A stretch of DNA of 64,000 nucleotides from Vesta saturnalis (Eukaryota > Arthropoda > Insecta > Coleoptera > Lampyridae): positions 4,907,501 to 4,971,500 of the forward strand of contig JARFJB010000002.1 in NCBI GenBank assembly GCA_036346205.1, written 5' to 3'. The notes beneath the pieces are model-generated. The model worked only from the letters and a program-made list of their open reading frames with translations. It ran no database searches and had not been told where the DNA came from. The first letter of the stretch is position 1. Each line of letters starts with the position of its first letter. Both the position numbers and the translations under genes were made by a program. Shown one piece after another: positions 50,171 through 61,679 of the stretch.

Positions 50171-52273
50171 CCGTCAACCGGGGCAAAGTGAAGTTTTTCC
50201 GCTATTGCGTCTAAACTACTTGAGTTTTTTGTGCAAAAATAAATATATATCATCCTTGATATTTAAGATACAAGATTCGCGGTGAAGTAATTTTGACGCA
50301 TGGCCGTTTTTCTTTTTTTTTGTGGGTAAAAGGTGATCGACTTTACCCCTTGATCTGGGGTAAAATCGATCACCCATTTAAAACAACGTAAAATCGATGT
50401 TACACTAGGATATAGGTAAAGTCGATATGGAATATGTAATAGTAGTATATTTAACAATTTAAAAAAAAAAGGGCATCTGAAACTCAAAGTATACACAAAT
50501 AGGCCTTTATTTAATAGGAACTGTACGTTTTTACAGGTGGAATAAGTTTTGTTTTAAATGTAAAAGAACATTTTATGGCTTAAGACTTATTCTAAAAATA
50601 AACGTATTTCAAGAAGAACTGAAATAAACTCAAAAAATTATTCTAGGTCAAATCCCTCAGGTAGTGTATAAAAATGGCTTCCTCTACGTACAGCTTTTAA
50701 TGTTATTTTTTGTACGATTTGATCTTTGGTAACCTACGCCCAATCAGGATTTTGAGGGAAAACAAAACAGCAGTCTTTTTTACTTGTTTTTCTAAGAGTG
50801 CTAATGGTTATCGATGATTCCAAAAGTTCTTGCACCTTTCCTACATAAAATCTGCCGCGTTTGTTTGTTTTAAACTTGGTTATGACAAAATCATTTAGCA
50901 ACAATTTTTTTGTTTGGTTAGCAGCAGCGTCCGCAGTTGTTCTGGTTGTTTGCTTTGGTTGGTTGATGATTCGCCAATTTCGCAATCGCCCATATTTCCT
51001 AACTTCAATGTGTTTTTGACATTTTAGAGGTCAGGGAAAGGCGAGGGAGATTTACTTTTTCCGAAATTTCATGGTCCGACTCACTTTCCAGCAAGTCTAT
51101 CTTGTCCGTATCATCGTTGCTGCTATTGCTACTAATTTGTTTTTTTCTTTTATTTGGGAACACTTTTTTTGCATTACCCTTTGCTGTCTCTGAAATACTA
51201 AGATCGCTGTTGCTTATATTTTTCCCCGCTACAACGTTGATTTTTCCCCCTTTTTGGAGCGTGAGAAGGTCCAGATTTTAGTTCACTAAGGTGGTCCACA
51301 ATAACATCTGTCCAAACTTTTTGTGAGTCCACTTTCTCTGGATTGTGTCGTGGAAGTTTATTAAGGACTGCATTGGGGTTAAACGGGACTATCCCGCACG
51401 CTTTAAATTCTGCAATGGAATTTGCTTGCGATCTCAATCCAACGTCTTCAATAGTATCCCTAAGAAGCCTTGGAAAAAGTGTTTTAGGTAGCACGCCTCT
51501 GTGTTTTATTTTCCACTTCTCCAAAATTTTTTTCCAAGAGGCCTTCAATGGGCGAAAGTAAGCCACATCTAAAGGTTGTAGTAGATGGGTCGAGTTTGGA
51601 GGGAGTAAAACAAATTTGATGTTGTTATTTTCACATTCTCTTATTACACTTACGGTTATGTACCCCGTACTGCACAGAAGCGGCTCGCATTGACATCTGT
51701 GGTTTTTTCACTGCTCTTTGTAAATAAATTTCGTCCTAATTTTTATTCCCTTTGAGTCCAATTTTCTTTATGTACTTTCGAGGCACCTGGAACACAAAAA
51801 TTTGCTATTTATGTTTAAACAATAAATAGGTAGGTAGGTACATAAAATCACGAAGACATTGATCGACTTTTCCTCATTGTTTGTTGTTTTTTTGCTTTAA
51901 GAGTCTCGGTTGTTGCATGCATATTTTTTTTAATTAAATTTTTCATGATACTGACTGTATGATAACCACTTTAAGACATAATAATTTCCAAAAATGCACA
52001 TGACTTACCAGCTCTCACGTATATATATAAACGTTTACACAAGTTTAAACAACCGCAAAAAAAATCTACAATAAAAACTATTTTTTATTGCAAGAACGTT
52101 AACTTTAAAATCACGCAACGACCATTTTGACTGGATTCCTGTAGTAAACTGTCCAACATCCACTTGTTTGCAACGGTCTTCAACGCGAAGTAGTGGGCAT
52201 GCGCGCTAATATTTCTTGTTTTGACGTGTTGATTGACTTTACCCCGACCGATTGACTTTCCCCCAGTTGACGG
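50171..52273 (-). mobile_element. Pogo-like DNA transposon with TA duplication (2.1 kb)
   Basis: The left end CCGTCAACCGGGGCAAAGTG and the reversed right end CCGTCAACTGGGGGAAAGTC are flanked by TA (50169-50170 and 52274-52275). Subterminal repeats of the type GGGGTAAAGTCGAT, in both orientations, occur at 50335-50420 and 51855-52265. A minus-strand transposase C-terminal half lies inside. Pogo elements of the Tc1/mariner superfamily duplicate TA. Confidence 0.9.
50734..51660 (-). pseudogene. Pogo/Tigger-type transposase, C-terminal part
   Basis: From about 51660 down: ENNNIKFVLLPPNSTHLLQP, then DVAYFRPLKASW. That stretch carries the third catalytic Asp of the DDE_1 (pogo/Tigger/Jerky) domain. 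KTLFPRLL and FKACGIVPFNPNAVLNKLP follow, typical of the family. A Ser/Asp-rich linker at 51010-51180 (SSNSSNDDTDKIDLLES) leads to a small C-terminal domain at 50985-50734 (NDFVITKF, GRFYVGKV, FVFPQNPDWA) that resembles tails of pogo-like proteins. The CENP-B-type HTH and the first two catalytic Asp regions are absent from 51660-52230. The copy is thus internally deleted and cannot encode an active enzyme. Confidence 0.8.
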
Positions 52274-52370
52274 TATTGTTTTGTATCTAATAGTAGCTAC
52301 AAACGTGCAATAGAATCTTAATTTTACAGTTTTAAGTTATATAACTTAGGATTTTTATAATAGTAAACAC

Positions 52371-53330
52371 AATCATTCATATGATTTTAACGTAATTTTA
52401 ATTTTAACACAACTTGAGAGTTTTTCTTAATTTTAAATTTTAATTGTAAAAGTGTAAGTTCTGTTTGAAATGTAAAACTTCTAATTGCACACGTCTGCAC
52501 TAATTTCATATCATTTAACTGCATTGTTTGTCTCTAAATTAAAGATCAACTCTGACGCATACAAAATAAAAATGGAACATAACCATATAATGCAATGGTC
52601 TCATCTATAATTTTCAAAAACTAAACATGTAATTATGTGTATAAACTCTTACTGCTATTTTAATCAAACAGGTACAAAAAACATGTTTTAATTTTTCAAA
52701 TTTGACAAAATTGTTTACTACATCTTTAACAATTTTTAACAAATATTACTACTGACGAAGATAACTGTAAGTGTTATCGAAACGTTTAGATTGTATAATT
52801 TAAAGTACACCATTAAAAAATCCCAAAAAAGATAAGTATTTTATTATGAGTGTTAATGGTGAAAGTTTACATTTTCATATAGGTACAAATATGTCTGTCT
52901 TTCTCACTTAGTACTTCAAGTTAGTTGAGACTGACTGTCGCAAGTACTGAACCCCTAAATCCTTTAATCCTTCAATCAGAAAATAGGAAACACATATAAC
53001 CTTTTAAATTCTATTATTTATTCGTACATGGACTTCTTTGGAAAATAGTAGTAGGCGGCCTTTCCGTTGAGGAAACTTTACCCCAACGTCCTTTCAAACC
53101 GACTATCATAAGATATGCCTACTTTATACACTGAGCATGAAGCTGCCCTCAGATGATTTTCAAAATTCACCATCCCTTTTTATCAGTTTCTCATATCTGT
53201 TTATAAATTACAACTTACAGTGAATAAGAGTTTACGCTTTTTATACACAACACATCAAAACAACAGCTTACCAGTGTCTAAGAATTTATGCTACTTATAC
53301 ACGAGAAAACATCAAATCAATAGCTTATAC
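52371..53330. other. No gene seen
   Basis: AT-rich. A string ACGAAGATAACTG...GTTATCGAAACGTTT near 52752-52788 resembles the tail sequence of some retroelements but cannot be placed. Confidence 0.35.
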
Positions 53331-53339
53331 ATCCGTGTT

Positions 53340-53660
53340 AGCAACTTATCATCAACTAAAGGAGAACCAGCCGCTGTTATACACCAATTCAACCAACACA
53401 CCAAATGCGCCGTTCTGACAACTAAACTAACATTCCAAAGGGCAACCGACTGTAGTTTTACCAATTAAACTAATACTCTAAACGCGAATCACCGGTTGTT
53501 CTGCTAACTCAACACTCAACCGAGGAATTGTCTGCTGTTCTATTAACTTGCAAATAACCGTTAAGGGTAACTAACCGTTGTTCTACAAACTAAACTGGGA
53601 CCAACCGTTGTCCTACGAACTTACCGAAGAACTATCACAAACCAACAAGCTTACTAGAGA
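53340..53660. repeat. Degenerate ~40-bp minisatellite
   Basis: A unit of the type ACCGTTGTTCTACNAACTAA (then a variable spacer) recurs about seven times at 53369, 53408, 53448, 53489, 53530, 53575 and 53605 with substitutions. The open frame at 53220-53468 lies partly in it and is probably fortuitous. Confidence 0.5.
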
Positions 53661-54600
53661 CCCATTACTGCCGTTTCAAATCGGCCAATCTTACATCATC
53701 TCACAAGCAAAATAAACGATCAATGAAAATACTGAAGCTAACAATCCTAGCAACGGACAATTTTGAAGAATCTTGCAACCTGTACCAACAAACGAAGGAA
53801 ATAGTAATCGTTTCACAAAAAACCAAGAACGTAACAATACGGTACGGAAGTGGTGAAAAAACTATAGTCGTAGATAGAGACCAAAGATGTTGCAACAAGA
53901 TTTATACATTTTTTCTCTTTATTTATTTCAGAGCAATATGTTTAATCATAAATTAAACAATTTTAATGGGAATCAAAAGAAGTGCAATATATTCAACTAC
54001 CTACTATAAATAGCATTATCCTAAGTTTAACTTGATATTTAAACAATTTAATTTCTCATTTTTTAGTTAAAAAACAATATGAAATTTCTATTGTATCTAA
54101 TAATAACTACAAAAGTGCATAATCCGAACTTTACAGATTTAATTTATACAACTTAGTATTTTTACAATGATAATGTTGCAGACAAAAAATAAATTATAGC
54201 AACATTCCTTAAGAATCATCCTGTATTTAGTGTATAGTTTGTATTTACAGCGCCATCAACCAAACAAGTCAGTTGGGTAAGCGTGGTGTGGTGTCCTTGT
54301 ATTTACATAGCCTGTGTCAATAGTACTTTGGCGGTAAATTTAAACGTGTAAGATTGTGTACTTGCAAGTTTATTAACTGCATCTATGTTCTTATATAAAT
54401 TTTTTTAAACTGTTACAAGAAAATTTGGTAGACAAGTACGAGAATTAGGTATAAGAAGGAAATGAATAAGGAATTTTAAAGAAAATTAAAAAAAAAACAA
54501 AATACTGAAACATATGTTTTATAAATCACAAAAAGTTATGAATTAAATACTCTAGAAAGAAACAAGAAAATTTTTATAAATTTTATCTATAAATTTTTAT
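53661..54600. other. Non-coding; contains the uninterrupted copy of the repeat hit by pogo
   Basis: 54005-54165 aligns with 50080-50168 joined to 52276-52370 and lacks the pogo element. The rest shows no gene. Confidence 0.55.
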
Positions 54601-54631
54601 TATAAATTACAAAAAAAGTGTATATTTAAAG

Positions 54632-55385
54632 TTAATTACTAGCTTCTTCGTCACTGATTTCAGAATCTTCATCTGATGAAGCAGTGTTTACCATGAAACA
54701 TAAACTTTCTACAGCTTCATCTAGCAACTCATCGTGTTGCCACATTTCTTCTTCTAATTGTTTGACATGGTTACAGTGTTGATTCCAATCTGAAGGACCT
54801 ATCTCTAAAAATGCATTTCTCACAAATTTTTAAATTTCCAACCATTTCATGACATTATTGTAGTTCATGTCATCTCCATACTTGCTTTTTAATTTAAAGA
54901 TGAGAAGTGTGTTATCAACAAAAACGTACAGTCCTCCTGCATGAAAAATTATATGTCTCTGGCCGGTTCGGTCAGTTTTATAAACACCAGGTTCGTCTTC
55001 TGCTTGACAGCACTTATTGACTCCATACGATGGATGGATATAAGTTTCATCTAAACGTGTTATTGGCCTCTTATTTTCTCCTAAGGCATCATTTTGTTTT
55101 ATGTTTCGTAAACAGCGAGAACGCCACACAACAATGTTTTTACGTTCTATCAAAATTTTCTTTTATTGTGGCATTTTTTTGTATTTAAAGCCGATTTGTA
55201 ATAAAGATGTTCTTAGTGTTTCTTTACACCCACCGTAACCAATCTTCTCCTTCATTTTATTAACTAAATTAATCATAGGAACGTGTAACCTGTAAACTTC
55301 ATTAACAATTCTCTTCAAAACGCCTACATCAAAATCATCCAAAATTATTTTGTTGGAACCTCCACTTTGAAGGAGACCTCAAAAC
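54632..55385 (-). pseudogene. IS630/Tc1-type DDE transposase relic
   Basis: Read from 55385 down: ILDDFDVGVLKRIVNEVYRL, then MKEKIGYGGCKETLRTSLLQ (helical N-terminus). IVVWRSRCLRNI follows, then RLDETYIHPS (first catalytic Asp) near 55045 and GQRHIIFHAGGLYVFVDNTLL near 54930. The MKWLEI stop is at 54830. Next comes directly the family C-terminus AFLEIGPSDWNQHCNHVKQL and an acidic tail to 54632. The stretch with the remaining catalytic Asp/Glu is deleted and there is a stop near 55160. This family is common in insect genomes. The exact subfamily is not assigned. Confidence 0.65.
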
Positions 55386-55467
55386 CCCATCATCGGGAAG
55401 TTTAGCTTGACTCCTGCAAAATAACAATAAGGAAAGAAAACCATCTTCTCTCTGGTCGTATTATTCG

Positions 55468-56212
55468 ATGATAAGAAGTATTTTATTAACAAGAAATAAC
55501 TTCGATATTAGTAAGTACCTACAGCTGGTTGCATTACTAAAACGTAAATCAGAAGGTTATAGAGCTAAAAAATCCAAAATTTTTACTAAACAAGATGTCA
55601 CAACGTTTTTAACGGAAGTATCAGATGATACATATTTATTTAAAAAAGTTGCTGATAATTGGACTAAGTGGAGCATGCAGAAGAGAGAAACTGACAAATA
55701 TGCTTGTTGAAAATGTGATAGATGAAGGATCTGTTTTTAGAATTACTTTACCGAATACAAAAACAAAGGTAATGCGAGAATTTTTTGTAACATCGGGGAA
55801 TATCCCAGGATTGAATATGGTGGAACTTGTCAGGCAATATGTGAAAATACGACCTTGCAACACAAACCATCGACGTTTTTTTGTCACTTATAAAAATAAG
55901 AAATGCACGAAACTAACCCGTTGGAATTTACACCTTTGGTAAAATGCCAAAGTTATTGCCACTTTTTTGAATTTACCTCACCCTGAAGAATATACCGGAC
56001 ATTGTTTTCGGCGATCATCTGCTTCATTTTTGGCCGATTCTAGAACTGATCTGTATACCGTGAAACGCCATGGCGGATGGAAAAGTAATACTGTTGCTGA
56101 AGGTTACATTGAAAATTCGAAAGAGCAAAAGAAAAAATGTCAGAAGCAATTTTTAGTGCCAACAATCAAACAGGATTACAATTTTACCGAAAAGCATCAA
56201 CTACTGATGTAA
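55468..56212 (+). pseudogene. Crypton-like tyrosine recombinase relic B
   Basis: Second, clearly different member of the family at 43637-44610. ISKYLQLVALLKRKSEGYR leads to GLSGACRREKL (first Arg) after a frameshift near 55650. TLPNTKTK (Lys) is near 55755 and NHRRFFVTYKNKKCTK near 55870. After a stop at 55940, YTGHCFRRSSASFLADS (His and second Arg) is near 55990, VKRHGGWKS near 56065, and VAEGYIENS (Tyr) near 56095. Unlike relic A the HxxR His is kept. The N-terminus is missing. Members cut and rejoin DNA through the Tyr. This one is broken by at least one frameshift and one stop. Confidence 0.7.
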
Positions 56213-56355
56213 AAACTTTAGAATCCATTGGAATTAATATTGCAAATTGTAGTAATTGCTCTTTTATCATTTATAATAAATAGTTTTGTACATAGTTATG
56301 CATTTTGAATAAACTTTTTTGATCTCACCATCACATGTTTTTCATATAGAATTTT

Positions 56356-56407
56356 ATTATGGTGCTTAGTCCCATAATGAATTCATTATGGGACTAAGTA
56401 CCATAAT
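56356..56407. repeat. 52-bp near-perfect palindrome
   Basis: Centred on GAATTC at 56379-56384. Arms of 26 bases match except one pair (56364/56399). It contains CTTAGTCCCATAATGAATTC and its mirror. It lies just after recombinase relic B and could be a terminal or recombination site. Confidence 0.85.
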
Positions 56408-56409
56408 GA

Positions 56410-57780
56410 GCTTCCTTATGTCATCAAAATTGAGTGACATAACGTTGTCATTATGACATGCCGTCAGATAAAATTCTTTTTTATAATTTGTTTCCATTTT
56501 GATTCGAGACATATTAAGAAACGCAACGTTATCATCTCCGATGTCATTATAGGCATTTATTCTCGTAACATTTAACGAAAATTTTTAGGTTGGCAAAGCT
56601 TGATCTGGAATTATGTCGTGCTTGTCACTATTACAACAGATGTACACACGTGTACATCTGTGCCATCACAAAATGTGTCAAAAACGTCCAGTTGAAAACT
56701 TTGATGTGATCAAGACTAACTTGATTATCTTCCATTTTCGTGTTTTGTGACAGACTTTGGATAAAACAAAAGCTTTCTTTTTTAAAATGAAGATATTACC
56801 AACTGTCACAAAAGTCCCTAACTCAACTAAAGCAAAAATTGTTGTTTAAAAACGGCATAAAAATGGCAAATTAAAAAAAATAACATAAAAACATGTTACA
56901 TAAGACCTTGGAGCACTCATTCTTTAAAGAATTCATAGCTTTCTGAACAAATCCTTAGATGCTGTCATCTGTTCGTCTTCGTTTGAAATGCACTATGTTA
57001 TTCAATAGTTCCAAGCACTCCGTAATGTTAGAAATTTTTTGAAACAGCTTACTATATTAATTTGCAACAGTACATCATACGATATTGCTATAAAACATAT
57101 AAATTTAAAAGTTTCTATTTATTTTGCACAGACATGATGCTTGGTGACGAGTTTTAATGTCTTTGCCGTTGTCATCTGAGATCGTGATTAATGCTTCATA
57201 AATATTGCTAGAATAGACACTGACCAGAAATGGATTTTCTGAACATTTTGTATGGTCGCTATTGAGGTTTGATAGATGAGATAAACATGTTTAAGTTGTA
57301 TTAAAATTTGTTTCGAGCTGAGCTCTCACCTTTTCTAGTTTAGTTTATAAATTGGAAGTTAATTCAAATGGAACAATACATTGTTTTGGTATAATTATGC
57401 AACTTCGTTTGCGATACGTTTATGCTAAAAATAGGCAACAACGTAAAAACAATAATAATGATTTATGTCAGATAGGCGTATAAACCTTCATGTCAGATAG
57501 ACGTAAATAGACATTTAAATGTCAACAAAAAAATTCCAATTTGATTACGTATTAAAAAACTGTAATAAGTTGATCGTTATTTAGATATAGAAAGAAATTA
57601 AGCGAATACTTAAATTCTACAGGAATTTTTGCTGCCAAATACCTAATAAGTCTCATGAAAACAATGCATAGAACATAAGTAATTTATAACTTTAAATAAT
57701 AATGGTATTTTTGAAATCTGAAACTGTTTCATAAGTATTTGATAAAAACTCTCAGTAATCCTACCTCTCTCTTCTGGATT
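56410..57780. other. Non-coding; hairpin and dispersed repeat
   Basis: A 24-bp hairpin (CAGATGTACAC-AC-GTGTACATCTG) is at 56637-56660. About 57395-57530 holds the reverse copy of the repeat seen at 43165 and 45410 (TGTCAGATAGACGTAAATAG on this strand). No gene seen. Confidence 0.5.
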
Positions 57781-57789
57781 GTTCCCAAA

Positions 57790-57834
57790 ACTTACACACA
57801 CACACATACACACACACGCACACACACAACCAAC

Positions 57835-57887
<53 letters not shown>

Positions 57888-57901
57888 ACAAACACACACA
57901 A

Positions 57902-57935
<34 letters not shown>

Positions 57936-60900
57936 ACACCGACACACAGACGCACAGACACACAGGCCCAGACACGCCGACACACAGACACGCAGATACA
58001 CAGACACACATACACACAGACACACAGACACAGAGACACACATACACACAAACACACAGGCACAGACACACAGACACAGATACACAAACACACACACACA
58101 CAAACACATACACACACACGCACAGACCGACACAGACACACAGAGACACACACAGACGCACAGACACAGAGACACACATACACACAGACACACAGGCACA
58201 GACACGCAGACACACAGGCACACAGAGACACAGATACACAGACACAGAGACACACATACACACAGACACAGACACACAGAGACAGACACAGGCACAGACA
58301 CACTGACACACAGACACGCAGACACAGATACACAGACACACAGACACAGACACACAGACGCATAGACACACAGACACAGACACACAGACACACAGACACA
58401 CAGACACACAGACACACAGACACACAGACACACAGACACACAGACACACAGACACAGACACACAGACACATAGACACATAGACACATAGACACATAGACA
58501 CATAGACACATAGACACATAGACACATAGACACATAGACACATAGACACATAGACACATAGACACATAGACACATAGACACAAGACACAGACACAGACAC
58601 AGACACAGACACACAGACACACGACACACAGACACAGACACAGACACAGACACAGACACACAGACACACAGACACACAGACACACAGACACACAGACACA
58701 CAGACACACAGACACACAGACACACAGACACACAGACACACAGGCACAGACACGCAGACACAGACACCCAGACACAGACACAGACACAGACACAGACACA
58801 CACAGAAACAGACACAGACACACAGATACACACACACACACACAGACAGACACGAACACACACACAGACACGAACACACAGACACAGACACAAACACACA
58901 GACACAGAGACACAGGCACACAGATACAGACACAGACACACAGACACAGACACACAGATACAGACACACAGACACAGACACACCGACACACAGACACAGA
59001 CACATACACTGACAGACACAAAGACACACAGATACACAGGCACAGACACACAGACACACAGACACACAGACACACAGATACACAGACATACAGACACAGA
59101 CAGACGCAGAGACACAGACACGCAGACACAGACACACCGACACATGCACACTGACACACAGACACACAGACACACAGACACACAGACACACAGACACACA
59201 GACACACAGACACACAGACACACAGACACACAGACACACAGACACACAGGCACACAGACACACAGATACACAGACATACAGACAGACACACAGACACAGA
59301 CACACAGACACAGACACATAGACACAGACACACAGACACAGACACACAGACACAGACACACAGACACACAGACACACAGACACACAGACACACAGACACA
59401 CAGACACACAGACACACAGACACACAGACACACAGACACACAGACACAGACACACAGACGCACAGACACAGACGCACAGACACACAGACACAGACACACA
59501 GACACACAGACACACAGACACACAGACACACAGACACACAGACACACAGACACACAGACACACAGACACACAGACACACAGACACACAGACACACAGACA
59601 CACAGACACAGACACACAGACACATAACACATAGACACATAGACACATAGACACATAGACACATAGACACATAGACACATAGACACATAGACACATAGAC
59701 ACATAGACACATAGACACAGACACTCAGACACAGACACAGACACACAGACACACAGACACACAGACACACCGACACACAGACACAGACACAGACACAGAC
59801 ACAGACACAGACACAGACACACAGACACACAGACACACAGACACACAGACACACAGACACACAGACACACAGACACAGACACACAGACACACAGACACAC
59901 AGACACACAGACACACAGACACACAGACACACAGACACACAGACACACAGACACACAGGCACAGACACGCAGACACAGACACCCAGACACAGACACACAC
60001 AGAAACAGACACAGACACACAGATACACACACACACACACACACACAACAGACACGAACACACACACAGACACGAACACACAGACACAGACACAAACACA
60101 CAGACACAGGCACACAGATACAGACACAGACACACAGACACAGACACACAGATACAGACACACAGACACAGACAAACCGACACACAGACACAGACACATA
60201 CACTGACAGACACAAAGACACACAGATACACAGGCACAGACACACAGACACACAGACACACAGATACACAGACATACAGACACAGACAGACGCAGAGACA
60301 CAGACACACATACACAGACACACCGACACATGCACACTGACACACAGACACACAGACACACAGACACACAGACACACAGACACACAGACACACAGATACA
60401 CAGACACACAGACACACAGACACACAGACACACAGACACACAGACACACAGACACACAGACACACAGACACACAGACACACAGACACACAGACACAAAGA
60501 CACACAGAGACAGACACACAGACACAGACACACAGACACACAGACACACAGACACACAGACACAGACACACGGACACACAGGCACAGACACGCAGACACA
60601 GACACCCAGACACATACACAGACACAGACACAGACACAGACACAGACACAACACAGACACAGACACAGACACACAGACACACAGACACACAGACACACAG
60701 ACACACAGATACACACACACACACACACACGACACACACACAGACACAGATACAAACACACAGACACAGAGACACAGGCACACAGATACAGACACAGACA
60801 CACAGACACTGACACACAGACACAGACACACAGATACAGACACACAGACACAGACAGACACACCGACACAGACACAGACATATACACTGACAGACACAGG

Positions 60901-61165
60901 CACAGACACAGACACAGGCACAGACACATACACAGACACAGACAACACAGAGACAGACACAGACAGACACAAACACAGACACAGACACGGACACAGACAC
61001 AGACACAGACACAGACACAGACACAGACACAGACACAGACACAGACACAGACACAGACACAGACACAGACACAGATACAGACACAGACACAGACACAGAC
61101 ACAGACACAGACACAGACACATACACAGACACAGATACAGACACAGACACACACACACATACGCG
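57790..61165. repeat. 3.4 kb CACACAGA array, inverted relative to 41.2-43.0 kb
   Basis: Unit length changes along the array: CA dinucleotides at the left edge, the 8-bp unit CACACAGA through the middle, blocks of the variant CACATAGA (58465-58580 and 59622-59716), and 6-bp CACAGA at 60960-61140. Landmark variants recur about 1.2 kb apart (CATACACTGACAG at 59003 and 60197, CACGAACACACACACAGACA at 58851 and 60053), showing a higher-order repeat. Very long open frames on both strands come from the absence of stop codons in the unit and are not genes. Confidence 0.95.
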
Positions 61166-61169
61166 TAGT

Positions 61170-61620
61170 AAGGCTATGTTCATCCTGGACCATGAAGTGA
61201 CGTCTCACCAATCAGCGACGTGAGCGAGCACTTAAGCCCCGCCCCCACCGGAAGTTTGTTGTTAGAGGACCAATGGGAGAAGTGGGTGTTGCACCTCCTG
61301 ACGGAAGGAGCGATGAGGATGCGAGGATGGACCCCGCCCCCTGTTGAGTTTCGGAAGGGGGTTGGCCCAGTACCTGTCCAAAGAGAGACGTGGCCGCCAT
61401 GTTGGAATTGTTCAGCAGCCTCTGGACGTCTTCAGCGGCTTCCGGTAGGTTCTTTGGGACTTCTAAGGGCTTCTTTAGAGGTCTTTTGCGGCTTCTGTTG
61501 GTTTCCGGCGCCGCGTTGTTGCGATGTCGCAATCTGCGGGGCCTTGCAGACTTCTTGTTTGTCGCTGTTGAAGAGGAACTTCCGGTTATGGTTAAGTCAG
61601 AGAAAATTGTGGTGAGCAAG
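61170..61620. promoter_or_regulatory. GC-rich promoter-like island
   Basis: A ~450 bp island of high GC and CpG in otherwise AT-rich DNA. It has CCAAT at 61208-61213 and 61270-61274, GC boxes CCCCGCCCCC (about 61237) and CCCCGCCCCC (about 61333), ETS-like CCGGAAGT (about 61248), CRE-like TGACGTCT (about 61198), and a YY1-like GCCGCCATGTTGG at about 61394. Rightward, an ATG at 61399 in good context opens a frame of 86 codons (to 61659), and GTGGTGAGC near 61609-61617 could be a splice donor. The reverse strand is also open (61619-61212). No protein was recognised in either direction. It could be a host promoter plus first exon, a mobile element end, or foreign sequence. Confidence 0.45.
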
Positions 61621-61679
61621 TCAAGTTATGAATTTATGCATATCCATATAACCAATTGAGCTAACAGGGTTTTAGATAT

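Noticed and set aside
52740..52800. Retroelement tail (GAAGATAACTG...GTTATCGAAACG)
   Set aside because: Suggestive string only; no adjacent RT and no defined ends.
57790..61165. CRISPR-like regular repeats
   Set aside because: The repeats are contiguous 6-8 bp tandem units without unique spacers, in eukaryotic DNA.
57643..61211. Very long reading frames (up to ~1140 codons, Cys/Val/Ser or Thr/His/Arg-rich) on both strands
   Set aside because: They run through the 8-bp array, whose unit has no stop codon in any frame. All frames are open at once and the predicted proteins are only translations of the repeat.
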